A stretch of DNA of 64,000 bases from Bacillus sp. N1-1. Lineage in GTDB: Bacteria > Bacillota > Bacilli > Bacillales > Guptibacillaceae. Positions 49,158 through 59,317 of the stretch are shown here, piece by piece. The position numbers and the translations under genes are program-made. The stretch lies in the NCBI RefSeq assembly GCF_009818105.1, contig NZ_CP046564.1, positions 1,922,001 to 1,986,000 on the forward strand. Reading direction: 5' to 3'. Under the pieces are notes generated by a model that was given only the letters and a program-made list of their open reading frames with translations, had not been told where the DNA came from and did not search any database. The first letter of the stretch is position 1. Every line of letters starts with the position of its first letter.

Positions 49158-51239
49158 ATGAGTAAGATGCGAATTCATGAGTATGCAAAAGAACATAATA
49201 CTACTAGTAAGGATGTTATCGAAAAGTTAACAAGCATGAATATTACGGTAAAAAATCATATGTCTGTGATTGATGATCAGGCGATGGCTAAGCTTAATAA
49301 CGATTCGAAACAATCCAAAAAGGGAAGCGACAAAAACAGTATGGAAAATAAAAACAATCGAAACAACCCAAAAGCAAATGCAAATCAAAAGAATAGCAAA
49401 AGCGCGCCAAATCGTCGCGGTGGACGTCGTCCAAACCGCCGTGGGAAAGGACAACCTCCTAAAAACACGGCTGCTCCAAGAAGACTGCCTTCTAAAGTAA
49501 CCTTTATTGGTTCACTTACAGTTGGCCAACTTGCTGAAAAGCTAGGTAAAGATGCTTCTGAATTAATTAAAAAGCTAATGGGTCTAGGTGTAATGGCTAC
49601 AATTAACCAGGAACTAGACAAAGATACTATGGAGCTCATTTGTGATGATTACGGTGTTAAAGTTGAAGAAGAAGAGCTGTTCGAAGTAACAGATCTTGAT
49701 AATTACACAAGTGAAGACGAAGAAGGTAAGCTTGTTGAGCGTCCTGCAGTTGTGACGATCATGGGTCACGTTGACCACGGTAAAACAACGCTACTTGACG
49801 GAATTCGCGATACAAAAGTAACGCAGGGTGAAGCTGGCGGTATTACACAGCACATCGGGGCTTATCAAATTGAAGAAAACAATAAGAAAATTACGTTCCT
49901 TGATACTCCTGGACACGCAGCATTTACTACAATGCGCGCACGTGGAGCAAAAGTAACGGATATCACGGTTCTTGTTGTTGCAGCGGATGACGGCGTTATG
50001 CCACAAACGGTTGAAGCCATTAACCATGCAAAAGCAGCAGAAGTGCCAATTATCGTTGCAGTTAATAAGATGGATAAAGAAGGAGCAAATCCTGATCGCG
50101 TTATGCAGGAACTAACTGAGTATGAACTTGTTTCTGAAGCATGGGGTGGCGATACAATTTTCGTGAACCTTTCTGCTATTAAGCGTGAAGGAATTGACAA
50201 TCTTCTTGAGACGATCCTCTTGATCTCAGAAGTAGAAGAGTTTAAAGCAAACCCTAATAAGCTTGCTACAGGTACAGTAATTGAAGCGCAGCTAGATAAA
50301 GGGCGCGGACCAGTTGCTACACTTCTTGTTCAAGAAGGTACGCTAAAAGTTGGTGATCCTGTCGTAGTTGGTAACACGTTTGGTCGTGTTCGTGCGATGG
50401 TCAACGATCTTGGTAAGCGTGTCGAAACAGCTGCACCTTCTACGCCTGTCGAAGTGACTGGTTTGAGTGACGTTCCAAATGCGGGAGATCGCTTTGTGGC
50501 ATTTGAAGACGAGAAAACAGCACGTCAAGTTGGGGAAGCGCGTAATCAGCAGCAAATTGAAGCTCAGCGTAAAGAATCTTCAAAAATGAATTTGGATGAT
50601 TTATTTGAAAAGATTCAGCAAGGCGATGTGAAAGATATCAATGTTATCGTGAAAGCTGATGTACAGGGTTCTGTTGAGGCACTTGCTGGCTCACTTCAGA
50701 AGATTGAAGTAGAAGGTGTGAAGATCAACATTATTCATACAGCTGTTGGTGCGATTACAGAATCAGATATAATTCTTGCTTCTGCTTCTAATGCGATCAT
50801 TATCGGATTTAACGTACGTCCTGATTCAAATGCGAAGAAAGTCGCTGATTCTGAGCAAGTAGAAATTCGCTTGCATCGCGTTATCTATACAGCGATTGAA
50901 GAAATCGAATCGGCAATGAAAGGAATGCTTGATCCAGTTTATGAAGAAAAAGTAATTGGTCAAGCTGAAGTACGTGAAACGTTTAAAGTTTCTAAAGTAG
51001 GTACAATTGCAGGATCTTACGTAACAGAAGGTAAAATCACACGTAATTCTGGCGTTCGTGTTATCCGTGACGGAATTGTCGTATTCGAAGGTGAAGTAGA
51101 TACACTGAAACGCTTCAAAGACGATGCGAAAGAAGTGGCAAAAGGATACGAATGTGGTATTACTCTTGCAAAGTTCAATGATGTAAAAGAAGGCGACATT
51201 ATTGAAGCCTATATCATGGAGGAAGTAAAGCCTAAGTGA
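49158..51239 (+). CDS. infB: Translation initiation factor IF-2
   Basis: 693 residues, slightly shorter than B. subtilis IF-2 (716, from memory). The N-terminal IF2_N helices ([21 protein letters not shown]) are followed by a low-complexity, strongly basic Asn/Lys/Arg linker (about 50-112). The GTPase domain has GHVDHGKT at residues 203-210, then DTPGHAAF and NKMDKE; domains II-IV follow. IF-2 brings initiator tRNA to the ribosome. ATG 49158 follows GGGGGTGAT. Its stop overlaps the ylxP start. Confidence 0.98.
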   Translation: MSKMRIHEYAKEHNTTSKDVIEKLTSMNITVKNHMSVIDDQAMAKLNNDSKQSKKGSDKNSMENKNNRNNPKANANQKNSKSAPNRRGGRRPNRRGKGQPPKNTAAPRRLPSKVTFIGSLTVGQLAEKLGKDASELIKKLMGLGVMATINQELDKDTMELICDDYGVKVEEEELFEVTDLDNYTSEDEEGKLVERPAVVTIMGHVDHGKTTLLDGIRDTKVTQGEAGGITQHIGAYQIEENNKKITFLDTPGHAAFTTMRARGAKVTDITVLVVAADDGVMPQTVEAINHAKAAEVPIIVAVNKMDKEGANPDRVMQELTEYELVSEAWGGDTIFVNLSAIKREGIDNLLETILLISEVEEFKANPNKLATGTVIEAQLDKGRGPVATLLVQEGTLKVGDPVVVGNTFGRVRAMVNDLGKRVETAAPSTPVEVTGLSDVPNAGDRFVAFEDEKTARQVGEARNQQQIEAQRKESSKMNLDDLFEKIQQGDVKDINVIVKADVQGSVEALAGSLQKIEVEGVKINIIHTAVGAITESDIILASASNAIIIGFNVRPDSNAKKVADSEQVEIRLHRVIYTAIEEIESAMKGMLDPVYEEKVIGQAEVRETFKVSKVGTIAGSYVTEGKITRNSGVRVIRDGIVVFEGEVDTLKRFKDDAKEVAKGYECGITLAKFNDVKEGDIIEAYIMEEVKPK

Positions 51240-51511
51240 TTGGATACGTCGAATGTGAATGCATCATTTACGATGCGCAATCTTTGAAGGAAAAAAGAGC
51301 TGTGCTTCAGTCGGTGATAAGCCGACTGAAGCACAATAATCTTGCAATTTCTGAGCTTGATAGCCAGGATCTTTGGCAACATACTGTGATCGGTATTGTC
51401 ACAACGGCTTCAAGCAAAACGGCCTGTGAGCGTGAGCTTCAGCGTGCCATTTCATTGATTGACTCACGTCCTGATATCGAACTCACTCGAGCAACTTATG
51501 AGTGGCTTTAG
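51236..51511 (+). CDS. ylxP: DUF503 family protein YlxP
   Basis: 91 residues. The frame starts at GTG 51236, overlapping the infB stop by four bases (GTGA), with GGAGGAAG inside infB. The sequence [22 protein letters not shown] and the ending [14 protein letters not shown] fit the DUF503/YlxP family, a small ferredoxin-like fold found between infB and rbfA. Function is unknown; the constant location suggests a role in initiation or 30S maturation, which is inference from context. Confidence 0.92.
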   Translation: MIGYVECECIIYDAQSLKEKRAVLQSVISRLKHNNLAISELDSQDLWQHTVIGIVTTASSKTACERELQRAISLIDSRPDIELTRATYEWL

Positions 51512-51531
51512 GAAAGAAACGAGGTGTAACG

Positions 51532-51882
51532 ATGAGTAATGTTCGCGCAAATCGTGTTGGTGAACAGATGAAGAAAGAACTTGGTGATATAATCAGCAGG
51601 AAGATTAAAGACCCGCGCGTAGGTTTCGTTACAGTAACAGCAGTCGAAGTTACGAATGATCTACAGCAAGCAACGGTATTTATTACTGTCCTTGGTGACG
51701 AAGAGAAGAAAGAAGCAACCCTGAACGGCCTTGCAAAAGCAACAGGATTTATCCGTTCTGAGATAGGGAAACGCATCCGTCTTCGTAAAACACCGGAGAT
51801 TTACTTTGAATTTGATGAATCGATCGATTATGGTAACAAAATCGAACGACTTCTTGCAGATTTAAATCAAGCGGATGAGTAG
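51532..51882 (+). CDS. rbfA: 30S ribosome-binding factor RbfA
   Basis: 116 residues, a KH-like fold. [31 protein letters not shown] is the family N-terminus, and [19 protein letters not shown] closes the core. RbfA supports late 16S rRNA maturation and cold adaptation. ATG 51532 is five bases from GAGGTG; the frame extends upstream into ylxP without homology. A hairpin follows the stop. Confidence 0.96.
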   Translation: MSNVRANRVGEQMKKELGDIISRKIKDPRVGFVTVTAVEVTNDLQQATVFITVLGDEEKKEATLNGLAKATGFIRSEIGKRIRLRKTPEIYFEFDESIDYGNKIERLLADLNQADE

Positions 51883-51890
51883 TGACGAAG

Positions 51891-51916
51891 GGATAGGCAG
51901 GAATGTCTATCCTTTC
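51891..51916 (+). terminator. Weak terminator between rbfA and truB
   Basis: GGATAGGCA, loop GGAA, TGTCTATCC (one G-T pair), then TTTC. The short T-run suggests partial termination only. Confidence 0.5.
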
Positions 51917-51947
51917 TCTATGTCATCAGATTGAAAGGAGGAAGAGC

Positions 51948-52844
51948 ATGAACGGCGTATTACCTTTAAAAAAACCGGCTGGGATGACCTCTCATGACTG
52001 TGTTGCCATAACTAGAAAGTTATTACACACCAAAAAAGTGGGGCATACGGGAACGTTAGATCCTGATGTGACGGGCGTATTGCCTTTATGCATTGGAAGA
52101 GCAACAAAAGTTGCACAATATATGACTGACTTCTCGAAAACGTATGAAGCCGTTATTACACTTGGGTTTTCAACGACGACAGAAGATGCATCTGGGAATA
52201 AGGTGGATGAAAAGAACGTAGAGAAAATCCCATCAATTCACGAAATCGAAGAAGCTCTTGCAAAGTTTAGAGGGAGGATTGAGCAAGTTCCTCCGATGTA
52301 TTCAGCTGTTAAAATAAACGGAAAAAAATTATATGAGTATGCATTTAAGGGAGAGGTCGTTGAGCGGCCGTCTCGGAAGGTCACCATTCATGAGCTTGAA
52401 CGAATTGGTGAGGTAACAAAAGACGATGGAACTGTTTCAATCCCTGTACGTGTCACTTGCAGTAAGGGGACTTACATTCGAACGCTTGCGGTCGACATAG
52501 GGGAGCATCTTGGGTATCCAGCTCATATGTCATTTTTAATTCGAACCGCTTCTGGCCCATTTAAACTAGAAGAATGTTTGACATTTGATGAGATTAAACA
52601 GATGATAGAAGATGAAACGCTCTCTCTTTTCCCGATGGAATATGCTCTTTCTGCCATGCCATCTTTAACAGTCGAACCTGAACTTGAAGCAAAACTTCAA
52701 AATGGAGCTGTACTTCCTCAGGTGGATGAGATGACAGAAGATCGACTCGTTATGTACAATAAGGACGGAGAAGCAATTGCAATCTATCAAAAACATCCTG
52801 AGAAACCTGGCTTAATGAAGCCTGAGAAAGTGTTTTCGAGATGA
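51948..52844 (+). CDS. truB: tRNA pseudouridine-55 synthase TruB
   Basis: 298 residues. MNGVLPLKKPAGMTSHD and GHTGTLDPDVTGVLPLC are signatures, with Asp38 the catalytic residue. YSAVKINGKKLYEYA and TCSKGTYIRTLAVDIG follow. It makes pseudouridine in the T loop of tRNAs and can act as a tRNA chaperone. ATG 51948 follows GAAAGGAGG; the frame is open upstream over the hairpin. ribF begins 18 bases after the stop. Confidence 0.97.
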   Translation: MNGVLPLKKPAGMTSHDCVAITRKLLHTKKVGHTGTLDPDVTGVLPLCIGRATKVAQYMTDFSKTYEAVITLGFSTTTEDASGNKVDEKNVEKIPSIHEIEEALAKFRGRIEQVPPMYSAVKINGKKLYEYAFKGEVVERPSRKVTIHELERIGEVTKDDGTVSIPVRVTCSKGTYIRTLAVDIGEHLGYPAHMSFLIRTASGPFKLEECLTFDEIKQMIEDETLSLFPMEYALSAMPSLTVEPELEAKLQNGAVLPQVDEMTEDRLVMYNKDGEAIAIYQKHPEKPGLMKPEKVFSR

Positions 52845-52862
52845 AGTTAGAAGGTGAAACCG

Positions 52863-53795
52863 TTGAAGACAATTTATTTATCGCATCCACATCAATTGAA
52901 GGCGGAACATCCTGCGGTCATGGCGCTTGGATATTTTGATGGCATTCACCGTGGTCATCAGAAAGTGATTTCGACGGCAAAAAAGATCGCTGATGAGAAA
53001 GGTGTAGAGTCAGCAGTTATGACTTTCTATCCTCATCCATCAGTCGTTTTAGGGAAATCCACCCCGCAAACCAAAGCCATTACTCCCCTCGATGATAAAA
53101 TTGATCTAATTGAAGGAATGGGGATTGACGTTCTTTATATCGTGAAGTTCGACCAAACGATTGCGGGCATAACGCCACAACAATTTGTAGACGACTATAT
53201 TATTGCTTTATCTGTTGTACACGTTGTCGCAGGGTTTGATTATACATATGGAAGTAAAGGGAGAGGCACGATGGATTCGCTTCCTTTCCATGCGCGAAAT
53301 CAGTTTGATCAAACCGTTATTGATAAAGTTTCACAGCAAGATGAAAAAGTTAGCTCAACCCTCATTCGGTCATATATACGTGATGGAGCGGTAGAGAACG
53401 TTGAAGAGGTTCTTGGTCGCCGTTATGTGGTTAAAGGAACGGTTGTAAAGGGAGACCAGCGTGGTCGTACAATAGGTTTTCCAACAGCAAATGTTGACCT
53501 AAAGGACGATTATCTTGTTCCTGATACAGGCGTTTACGCAGTTCGGATGCGGGCGAAAGAAGAGTGGATGAACGGTGTATGTAACGTCGGGTATAAACCA
53601 ACGTTTTATGAAGAAAAGCCAGATCAGCCTTCTCTAGAAGTGCACGTATTTGATTTTAGTGGTGACTTATATGGCCAGCAGGTAGAGGTGGAATTTTACG
53701 AGAAGATTCGCGGTGAAGTGAAATTCTCATCCGTAGATGACTTGATTGCTCAAATTGGTCAGGATGCGAAAGACGCAAAGAAAATCTTGAAATAG
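52863..53795 (+). CDS. ribF: Bifunctional riboflavin kinase/FMN adenylyltransferase
   Basis: 310 residues. The N-terminal nucleotidyltransferase domain has [15 protein letters not shown]; the C-terminal kinase domain has [11 protein letters not shown]. The enzyme makes FMN, then FAD. TTG 52863 is preferred: AAGGTG is six bases upstream and [12 protein letters not shown] matches the family; GTG 52854 overlaps that ribosome site. No FMN riboswitch is seen upstream, as expected for this housekeeping gene. B. subtilis calls it ribC. Confidence 0.96.
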   Translation: MKTIYLSHPHQLKAEHPAVMALGYFDGIHRGHQKVISTAKKIADEKGVESAVMTFYPHPSVVLGKSTPQTKAITPLDDKIDLIEGMGIDVLYIVKFDQTIAGITPQQFVDDYIIALSVVHVVAGFDYTYGSKGRGTMDSLPFHARNQFDQTVIDKVSQQDEKVSSTLIRSYIRDGAVENVEEVLGRRYVVKGTVVKGDQRGRTIGFPTANVDLKDDYLVPDTGVYAVRMRAKEEWMNGVCNVGYKPTFYEEKPDQPSLEVHVFDFSGDLYGQQVEVEFYEKIRGEVKFSSVDDLIAQIGQDAKDAKKILK

Positions 53796-53802
53796 ATTTC
53801 CC

Positions 53803-53831
53803 TTGCATTTTAGAACGAAAACCTGTAATCT
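53803..53831 (+). promoter_or_regulatory. Possible promoter for rpsO
   Basis: TTGCAT at 53803-53808 and TAATCT at 53826-53831 with a 17-base spacer; a second -10-like TATTAT at 53831 is too far. It lies just after ribF. Confidence 0.4.
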
Positions 53832-53836
53832 ATTAT

Positions 53837-53926
53837 CTGTACGACAAGTACACAACCTATACTGGGCAATCGAGTCACCGACGTTTGCGCGGTATCAGGG
53901 GATTAGAAATTAAGGAGGTGAAACGG
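53837..53926 (+). promoter_or_regulatory. rpsO leader, possible S15 autoregulatory region
   Basis: About 90 bases lie before rpsO. A hairpin ACCG-CG...CG-CGGT (53877-53893, one bulge) lies about 20 bases upstream of the ribosome site. S15 is known to bind its own leader in Geobacillus relatives. I could not confirm the full three-way junction by eye. Confidence 0.3.
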
Positions 53927-54196
53927 ATGGCAATCACACAAGAGCGTAAGCAAGAGCTTATCACTAAGTTCAAAACTCACGAGAATGATACTGGTTCTCC
54001 AGAGGTTCAAATCGCTGTCCTTACTGAGGAAATCAACAATTTGAACGATCATCTACGTTTCCACAAGAAAGACCACCACTCTCGTCGCGGTCTTCTAAAG
54101 ATGGTTGGTAAACGCCGTAATCTTTTAACGTATCTTCGTAACAAAGACGTTACTCGTTACCGCGAACTTATCAAAGAACTTGGTCTACGTCGATAA
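53927..54196 (+). CDS. rpsO: 30S ribosomal protein S15
   Basis: 89 residues, standard. [21 protein letters not shown] and [21 protein letters not shown] are S15 signatures. S15 is a primary binder of the 16S central domain. ATG 53927 follows AAGGAGGTGAAA; upstream frame continues without homology. A 10-bp terminator stem separates it from pnp, the familiar rpsO-pnp pair. Confidence 0.98.
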   Translation: MAITQERKQELITKFKTHENDTGSPEVQIAVLTEEINNLNDHLRFHKKDHHSRRGLLKMVGKRRNLLTYLRNKDVTRYRELIKELGLRR

Positions 54197-54204
54197 TGAT
54201 TCAG

Positions 54205-54230
54205 AAAAGCGGGATATTTCCCGCTTTTTT
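54205..54230 (+). terminator. Terminator after rpsO
   Basis: AAAAGCGGGA, loop TATT, TCCCGCTTTT, then TT. Perfect 10-bp stem and T-run. Confidence 0.9.
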
Positions 54231-54334
54231 ATTAGGTTAAAAATACATAGATTTCTTCCTTTCTTTTTAGAAGTAAAAAGGTTAGGGTATAATAAAAGAA
54301 ATGATTTTATTGGATGAGAGGAGTTCTCACATTA

Positions 54335-56452
54335 ATGGCACAAGAGAAGCAAGTGTTTTCAATTGATTGGGCTGGTCGCGAATTGTCAGTTGAGATTGGT
54401 CAGCTGGCGAAGCAGGCGAGCGGTGCAGCATTGATTCGCTACGGCGATACGGCTGTACTAGCAACGGTTACAGGTTCTAAGGAGCCGAAAGACCTTCCGT
54501 TTTTCCCACTAACGGTTAATTATGAAGAACGATTATATGCAGTAGGTAAAATTCCTGGAGGCTTCATCAAGCGTGAAGGCCGTCCAAGTGAAAAGGCAAT
54601 TCTTGCGAGTCGTTTAATTGACCGCCCGATTCGTCCTTTATTCCCAGATGGTTTCCGTAATGAAGTTCAAGTAGTGAGCACAGTTATGAGCGTGGATCAG
54701 AACTGTTCTTCCGAGATGGCAGCAATGTTCGGTTCATCTCTAGCACTTGGAATTAGTGATCTTCCATTTGATGGTCCGATTGCAGGCGTTCTCGTTGGAC
54801 GCATCGACGGTAAGTTCGTCGTAAATCCTAATGTTGAACAGCTTGAACAAAGTGACATTCATTTAACAGTTGCAGGTACGAAAGATGCGATCAATATGGT
54901 TGAAGCTGGCGCTGAAGAAGTACCAGAAGAAACGATGCTGGAAGGTATTCTATTCGGACATCAGGAAATTAAGCGTCTAATTTCTTTCCAGGAACAAATC
55001 ATTGAAGCTGTAGGAAAAGAAAAACGTGAAGTAGTGCTGAAAAAAGCAGACGAAACGCTTGAAGCTAAGCTTAGTGAGGAATACCTCACTGATATTCAAG
55101 AAGCTGTAAAAGTGATTGAAAAGCATGCAAGACAAGAAGCGATCGATGCTGTTATGACGCGTGCAACGGAAGCCTATGAAGAAAGTGAAGAATATAGCGC
55201 TGAAGAAGTAAAATCAATTTTGAATAGCTTTGTGAAGCAAGAAGTTCGTCGCTTAATTTTGAAAGATAAAGTAAGACCAGACGGACGTGGCGTTGATGAA
55301 ATTCGCCCACTTGATTCCGAAGTAGGCATCCTTTCAAGAACACACGGCTCAGGATTGTTCACTCGTGGACAAACTCAAGCACTTAGTATTTGTACACTAG
55401 GCGCACTCGGAGACGTTCAAATTCTTGACGGTCTTGGTACAGAAGAATCGAAGCGATTCATGCACCACTATAACTTCCCTAAATTCAGCGTTGGTGAAAC
55501 AGGCCCAATGCGTGGACCAGGTCGTCGTGAAATTGGTCACGGTGCTCTCGGTGAGCGTGCTCTTGAGCAAGTTATCCCAACAGAAAAAGATTTCCCTTAC
55601 ACAATTCGTCTTGTATCTGAAGTGCTTGAATCAAACGGTTCAACTTCACAGGCAAGCATCTGTGCAAGTACGCTTGCGATGATGGATGCTGGCGTCCCAA
55701 TTAAAGCACCAGTTGCTGGTATTGCAATGGGACTTGTTAGTGATGGAGAAGATGTAACAGTACTTACAGATATCCAGGGGATGGAAGATGCACTTGGTGA
55801 CATGGACTTTAAAGTTGCTGGAACAGAGCAAGGTGTAACGGCGCTTCAAATGGATATCAAAATTTCAGGAATTAATGAAGACATCCTTCGCCAAGCGCTT
55901 GAACAGGCTAAAAAAGGTCGTCTTGCGATTCTTGAAAACATGATGAGTGCAATCAACGAACCTCGTACAGAGCTTTCTGCGTATGCACCGAAGATCTTGA
56001 CAATGTCAATTAAACCAGATAAGATCCGTGACGTAATTGGACCAAGCGGTAAAATCATCAATAAAATTATTGAAGAAACTGGCGTGAAAATTGATATTGA
56101 GCAGGACGGTTCAATCTTTATTTCTTCTACAGAGCAAGAAATGAACGCAAAAGCGAAGAAGATCATCGAAGATCTTGTTAGAGAAGTTGAAGTTGGCACA
56201 ACTTACCTTGGTAAAGTGAAACGAGTAGAGAAATTTGGGGCATTCGTTGAGCTATTTGCTGGGAAAGAAGGCCTTGTTCATATTTCTGAACTTGCTGAAG
56301 AGCGTACAAACAAAGTAGAAGATGTTGTCTCGATCGGTGATGAAATTATGGTTAAAGTAAAAGAAATCGATAAGCAGGGACGCGTCAATTTATCACGCAA
56401 AGAGATCTTAAAAGAACAGCGTGAACGTGAAGAACAAAGTCAAAAGAGTTAA
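54335..56452 (+). CDS. pnp: Polynucleotide phosphorylase
   Basis: 705 residues, same as B. subtilis PnpA. Two RNase PH domains (about 10-225 and 305-545, with [17 protein letters not shown] and [18 protein letters not shown]), a KH domain (about 553-610, [16 protein letters not shown]) and an S1 domain (about 620-690, [17 protein letters not shown]). It degrades RNA 3' to 5' with phosphate. ATG 54335 follows GAGAGGAG; the frame extends to 54314 without support. A -10-like TATAAT at 54288 may start transcription, but no clear -35 is present. Confidence 0.98.
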   Translation: MAQEKQVFSIDWAGRELSVEIGQLAKQASGAALIRYGDTAVLATVTGSKEPKDLPFFPLTVNYEERLYAVGKIPGGFIKREGRPSEKAILASRLIDRPIRPLFPDGFRNEVQVVSTVMSVDQNCSSEMAAMFGSSLALGISDLPFDGPIAGVLVGRIDGKFVVNPNVEQLEQSDIHLTVAGTKDAINMVEAGAEEVPEETMLEGILFGHQEIKRLISFQEQIIEAVGKEKREVVLKKADETLEAKLSEEYLTDIQEAVKVIEKHARQEAIDAVMTRATEAYEESEEYSAEEVKSILNSFVKQEVRRLILKDKVRPDGRGVDEIRPLDSEVGILSRTHGSGLFTRGQTQALSICTLGALGDVQILDGLGTEESKRFMHHYNFPKFSVGETGPMRGPGRREIGHGALGERALEQVIPTEKDFPYTIRLVSEVLESNGSTSQASICASTLAMMDAGVPIKAPVAGIAMGLVSDGEDVTVLTDIQGMEDALGDMDFKVAGTEQGVTALQMDIKISGINEDILRQALEQAKKGRLAILENMMSAINEPRTELSAYAPKILTMSIKPDKIRDVIGPSGKIINKIIEETGVKIDIEQDGSIFISSTEQEMNAKAKKIIEDLVREVEVGTTYLGKVKRVEKFGAFVELFAGKEGLVHISELAEERTNKVEDVVSIGDEIMVKVKEIDKQGRVNLSRKEILKEQREREEQSQKS

Positions 56453-56453
56453 G

Positions 56454-56482
56454 GAATTCGGCTGAGGCCGGATTCTTTTTTT
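56454..56482 (+). terminator. Terminator after pnp
   Basis: GAATTCGGC, loop TGAG, GCCGGATTC (one T-G pair), then seven T, immediately after the pnp stop. Confidence 0.9.
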
Positions 56483-56588
56483 GCTTTCAGGAATTGATGC
56501 TGAATCGTTGGCTAATTTCCATCTTGCATAAACCCTAGTTCTAGAGCTTGCCCCCTCAACATACTTTTTTACAAAAGGGGGCAGATGA

Positions 56589-57545
56589 ATGAAGAAATCC
56601 TGGGTTCAATTCATTGTGTTTATTATGATCTTAGGCGTAGCAGCAGGTTCACTTCAGAACCCCTACACATCGATGTATTTAACTGATTTAAAAGAGCAAG
56701 CGGCAATAAGTGTCAACGGAAGTCCGTTATATAATGAAATCTTACAAGCAAAGGAACGAATGGATATTCCGCCTGCGAATGCGATAGTTGATCGTGTATG
56801 GAAAGGCATTCCTGGGTATAATGGAATCGTCGTTGATGCAGAACAGTCTTATGCGAAAATGAAAGGAAAGACCTTTGATGAAGAGATGCTGGTAAGAAAA
56901 GAAGTCGAGCCTGATATTCAGTTAGATGATCTAGAACCTACTGCCGTGTACAAAGGAAATCCGAATAAGCCAATGGCCGCTTTTATGATTAACGTGGCAT
57001 GGGGGGAAGAGTATTTACCTGACATGCTACAACAGTTAAAAAAGTATAACGTGCACGCAACCTTTTTTCTCGATGGCTCCTGGGCAAAGAAAAACCCTGA
57101 TATGGTACGCATGATTGATGAAGAAGGGCATGAAATTGGGAACCATGCTTATTCTCATCCTGACTTAAAACAGTTAAGCGATGCGGCCATTCGGAAAGAG
57201 CTTGAAGATACAAATCAAGTGATTGAAGCAACTCTTGATAAAAAGCCCGTTGTTTTTGCCCCTCCAAGTGGAAGTTATGCAAACAATGCTGTAAAGATTG
57301 CCGATGAACTTGGGATGCAAACGGTGTTATGGTCAGTTGATACAGTTGATTGGAAAAAGCCTACGCCACAATCCTTAACAGCAAAGGTGTTACAAAATGT
57401 GCACGCAGGAGCGCTTATTTTGATGCATCCGACTGAACCAACAGAGAAAAGTCTAGAAGCACTAATTCGGGGAGTTGAAAAAAGAGGCTATCAGTTAGGA
57501 ACAGTCTCACAAGTGTTAGATTCGAAGCGGGTGGAGAAAAGGTGA
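56589..57545 (+). CDS. ylxY: NodB-type polysaccharide deacetylase-like protein YlxY
   Basis: 318 residues. A probable N-terminal membrane or signal segment (about 4-21, WVQFIVFIMILGVAAGSLQ) is followed by a NodB-homology domain (about 125-310). The usual TFDDG motif is replaced by MINVAWG, whereas the zinc-type motif HEIGNHAYSHPD and FAPPSGSY remain. YlxY relatives in Bacillus share this loss, so deacetylase activity is doubtful. It sits between pnp and mlpA as in B. subtilis. ATG 56589 follows AAAGGGGGC. Extracellular location inferred; role unknown, possibly sporulation-linked. Confidence 0.9.
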   Translation: MKKSWVQFIVFIMILGVAAGSLQNPYTSMYLTDLKEQAAISVNGSPLYNEILQAKERMDIPPANAIVDRVWKGIPGYNGIVVDAEQSYAKMKGKTFDEEMLVRKEVEPDIQLDDLEPTAVYKGNPNKPMAAFMINVAWGEEYLPDMLQQLKKYNVHATFFLDGSWAKKNPDMVRMIDEEGHEIGNHAYSHPDLKQLSDAAIRKELEDTNQVIEATLDKKPVVFAPPSGSYANNAVKIADELGMQTVLWSVDTVDWKKPTPQSLTAKVLQNVHAGALILMHPTEPTEKSLEALIRGVEKRGYQLGTVSQVLDSKRVEKR

Positions 57546-57628
57546 TAGAATTGTGTCAATTCTACATTAATGATATAGTGATTTTGGAGTGTTACGAAAC
57601 ATAATGGTTCGATACAGGAGGAACAAGC

Positions 57629-58870
57629 TTGATAAATAAAGTAACTTGCAAAAACGGTGTAAGAGTTGTGTTAGAAAATATTCCAACAGTTCGATCGGTT
57701 GCGATCGGGATATGGATTGGAACCGGATCTCGTTTTGAACCTAAAGAGTTAAACGGCGTCTCGCATTTTCTTGAACATATGTTTTTTAAGGGGACAGAGA
57801 AGCATAGCGCAAAAGAAATCGCTGAAGCATTTGATAGCATTGGCGGTCAAGTTAATGCGTTTACATCCAAAGAGTATACGTGTTACTACGCAAAAGTTCT
57901 TGATGAGCATGCAGATTATGCGCTTGATGTGTTAACGGATATGTTTTTCCAGTCAACGTTTGAAGCGGGCGAGCTTGCGAAAGAGAAGAACGTTGTGCAT
58001 GAAGAAATCAAAATGTACGAAGATACGCCAGATGATATTGTTCATGATATGCTCAGTCAAGCAAGCTATGGTGATCATGAGCTTGCTATGCCAATTCTCG
58101 GGACAGAAGAAACGTTAAAAGATTTTTCTGGAGATACGCTTCGTGAGTACATGCAAACACACTATACACCTGACAACATCGTCGTATCCATTGCTGGGAA
58201 TATAGACGAATCCTTTATGCAAAAAGTTGAAGCGGCTTTTGAGCATTGGGAAACGCCTGCAGGAAAACCTGAAGTACAGGCGCCAATCTTTCATTCGGGC
58301 CAAATCGCTCGCCAAAAAGAAACAGAGCAAGCTCACTTATGCCTAGGATATGCTGGGTTGCCGTTTGGCACAGATGATATCTATAGTTTAATCGTCATGA
58401 ACAATGTGCTTGGTGGGAGCATGAGCAGTCGTCTCTTCCAGGATGTTCGGGAGGATCAGGGTCTTGCTTACTCGGTGTTCTCGTACCATTCTGCTTATCA
58501 AGATAGTGGCTTATTAACAATCTATGCTGGAACGGCTCAAAACCAGCTTGATCGTCTATATGAAACGATTCAGAAAACACTTCAGGATTTTAAACGTGAT
58601 GGAATCACTTCAAAAGAGTTAAAGAACTGTAAAGAGCAGCTAAAAGGAAACTTAATGCTTAGTCTTGAAAGCACAAATAGCCGAATGAGTCGGAACGGTA
58701 AAAATGAATTGTTGTTAAACCAGCATCGCTCACTCGATGATATTATTACAAATATCGAAAGCGTTAATCATGAGAAAGTAAACGATATGATTCAATCCAT
58801 GTTTACAGATGAATTTTCATGTTCACTCATTAGCCCTAACGGCAAGTTGCCAAGCAGCATGAAATCATAA
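57629..58870 (+). CDS. mlpA: M16-family zinc peptidase MlpA (YmxG)
   Basis: 413 residues. The inverted zinc motif HFLEH gives His46, Glu49 and His50, with a further acidic ligand in HEEIKMYEDTPDD. The N-terminal M16 half and inactive C-terminal half are both present. Relatives resemble processing peptidases; B. subtilis MlpA (YmxG) was linked to control of protease expression. TTG 57629 follows CAGGAGGAAC and gives the family N-terminus. A good terminator follows. Confidence 0.93.
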   Translation: MINKVTCKNGVRVVLENIPTVRSVAIGIWIGTGSRFEPKELNGVSHFLEHMFFKGTEKHSAKEIAEAFDSIGGQVNAFTSKEYTCYYAKVLDEHADYALDVLTDMFFQSTFEAGELAKEKNVVHEEIKMYEDTPDDIVHDMLSQASYGDHELAMPILGTEETLKDFSGDTLREYMQTHYTPDNIVVSIAGNIDESFMQKVEAAFEHWETPAGKPEVQAPIFHSGQIARQKETEQAHLCLGYAGLPFGTDDIYSLIVMNNVLGGSMSSRLFQDVREDQGLAYSVFSYHSAYQDSGLLTIYAGTAQNQLDRLYETIQKTLQDFKRDGITSKELKNCKEQLKGNLMLSLESTNSRMSRNGKNELLLNQHRSLDDIITNIESVNHEKVNDMIQSMFTDEFSCSLISPNGKLPSSMKS

Positions 58871-58877
58871 GAGAGAT

Positions 58878-58903
58878 CCCGCCTGAATAAGGCGGGTTTT
58901 TTC
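58878..58903 (+). terminator. Terminator after mlpA
   Basis: CCCGCCT, loop GAATA, AGGCGGG, then six T and C. Perfect 7-bp GC-rich stem. Confidence 0.92.
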
Positions 58904-58969
58904 ATGTCTTCCGAGAAAGACTCTTTCATAGACTAAGATTATCAACCAGTGTAGAAGGGGGACGTTATT

Positions 58970-59212
58970 ATGAGATTAAGTCAACTTAGTGGGAAAGAGC
59001 TTATTGATATTGAAAAAGGACGTAAGCTCGGTGTGTTGGGACAGACGGATCTCCTATTTGATGAAAAGACAGGATTATTGAAAGAATTAATCATTCCAAA
59101 ATCTTCATGGATGGGGCTGAAACGGAAGGACCAGGAGATCTCAATACCGTGGGATCATATTGAAACAATTGGGAGAGATATGATTATTTTGCAAAATAAT
59201 CAGAAGGAATAA
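58970..59212 (+). CDS. ymxH: PRC-barrel protein YmxH (YlmC/YmxH family)
   Basis: 80 residues. MRLSQLSGKELIDIEKGRKLG and ISIPWDHIETIGRDMIIL are typical of the YlmC/YmxH PRC-barrel family, small cytosolic proteins of spore-formers with unclear function. ATG 58970 follows AGAAGGGGGAC. It lies between a terminator and the dipicolinate operon, the same place as in B. subtilis. CATAGACTA at 58927 resembles a sporulation -10 box but no matching -35 was found. Confidence 0.9.
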   Translation: MRLSQLSGKELIDIEKGRKLGVLGQTDLLFDEKTGLLKELIIPKSSWMGLKRKDQEISIPWDHIETIGRDMIILQNNQKE

Positions 59213-59233
59213 AACTGGTACTCTTATCGATTC

Positions 59234-59261
59234 ACCAAGCGGGCATACACCACATAGAATG
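59234..59261 (+). promoter_or_regulatory. Candidate sigma-K promoter of dpaAB
   Basis: AC at 59234-59235 and CATAGAATG at 59253-59261 are 17 bases apart. The sigma-K consensus is AC and CATANNNTA, so one base of the -10 differs. spoVF is a mother-cell sigma-K operon in B. subtilis, which supports the call. Confidence 0.45.
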
Positions 59262-59317
59262 TTGAGAAATTACAATAATCCCCGTAGTAAGACGTGGAAA
59301 AGGAAAGGGGAGGAACG

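Noticed and set aside
52845..52862. FMN riboswitch upstream of ribF
   Set aside because: Only 18 bases separate truB and ribF, far too short.
58927..58935. Sigma-K-like -10 box CATAGACTA upstream of ymxH
   Set aside because: It matches the -10 consensus, but no AC -35 element occurs 16-17 bases upstream, so a promoter was not called.
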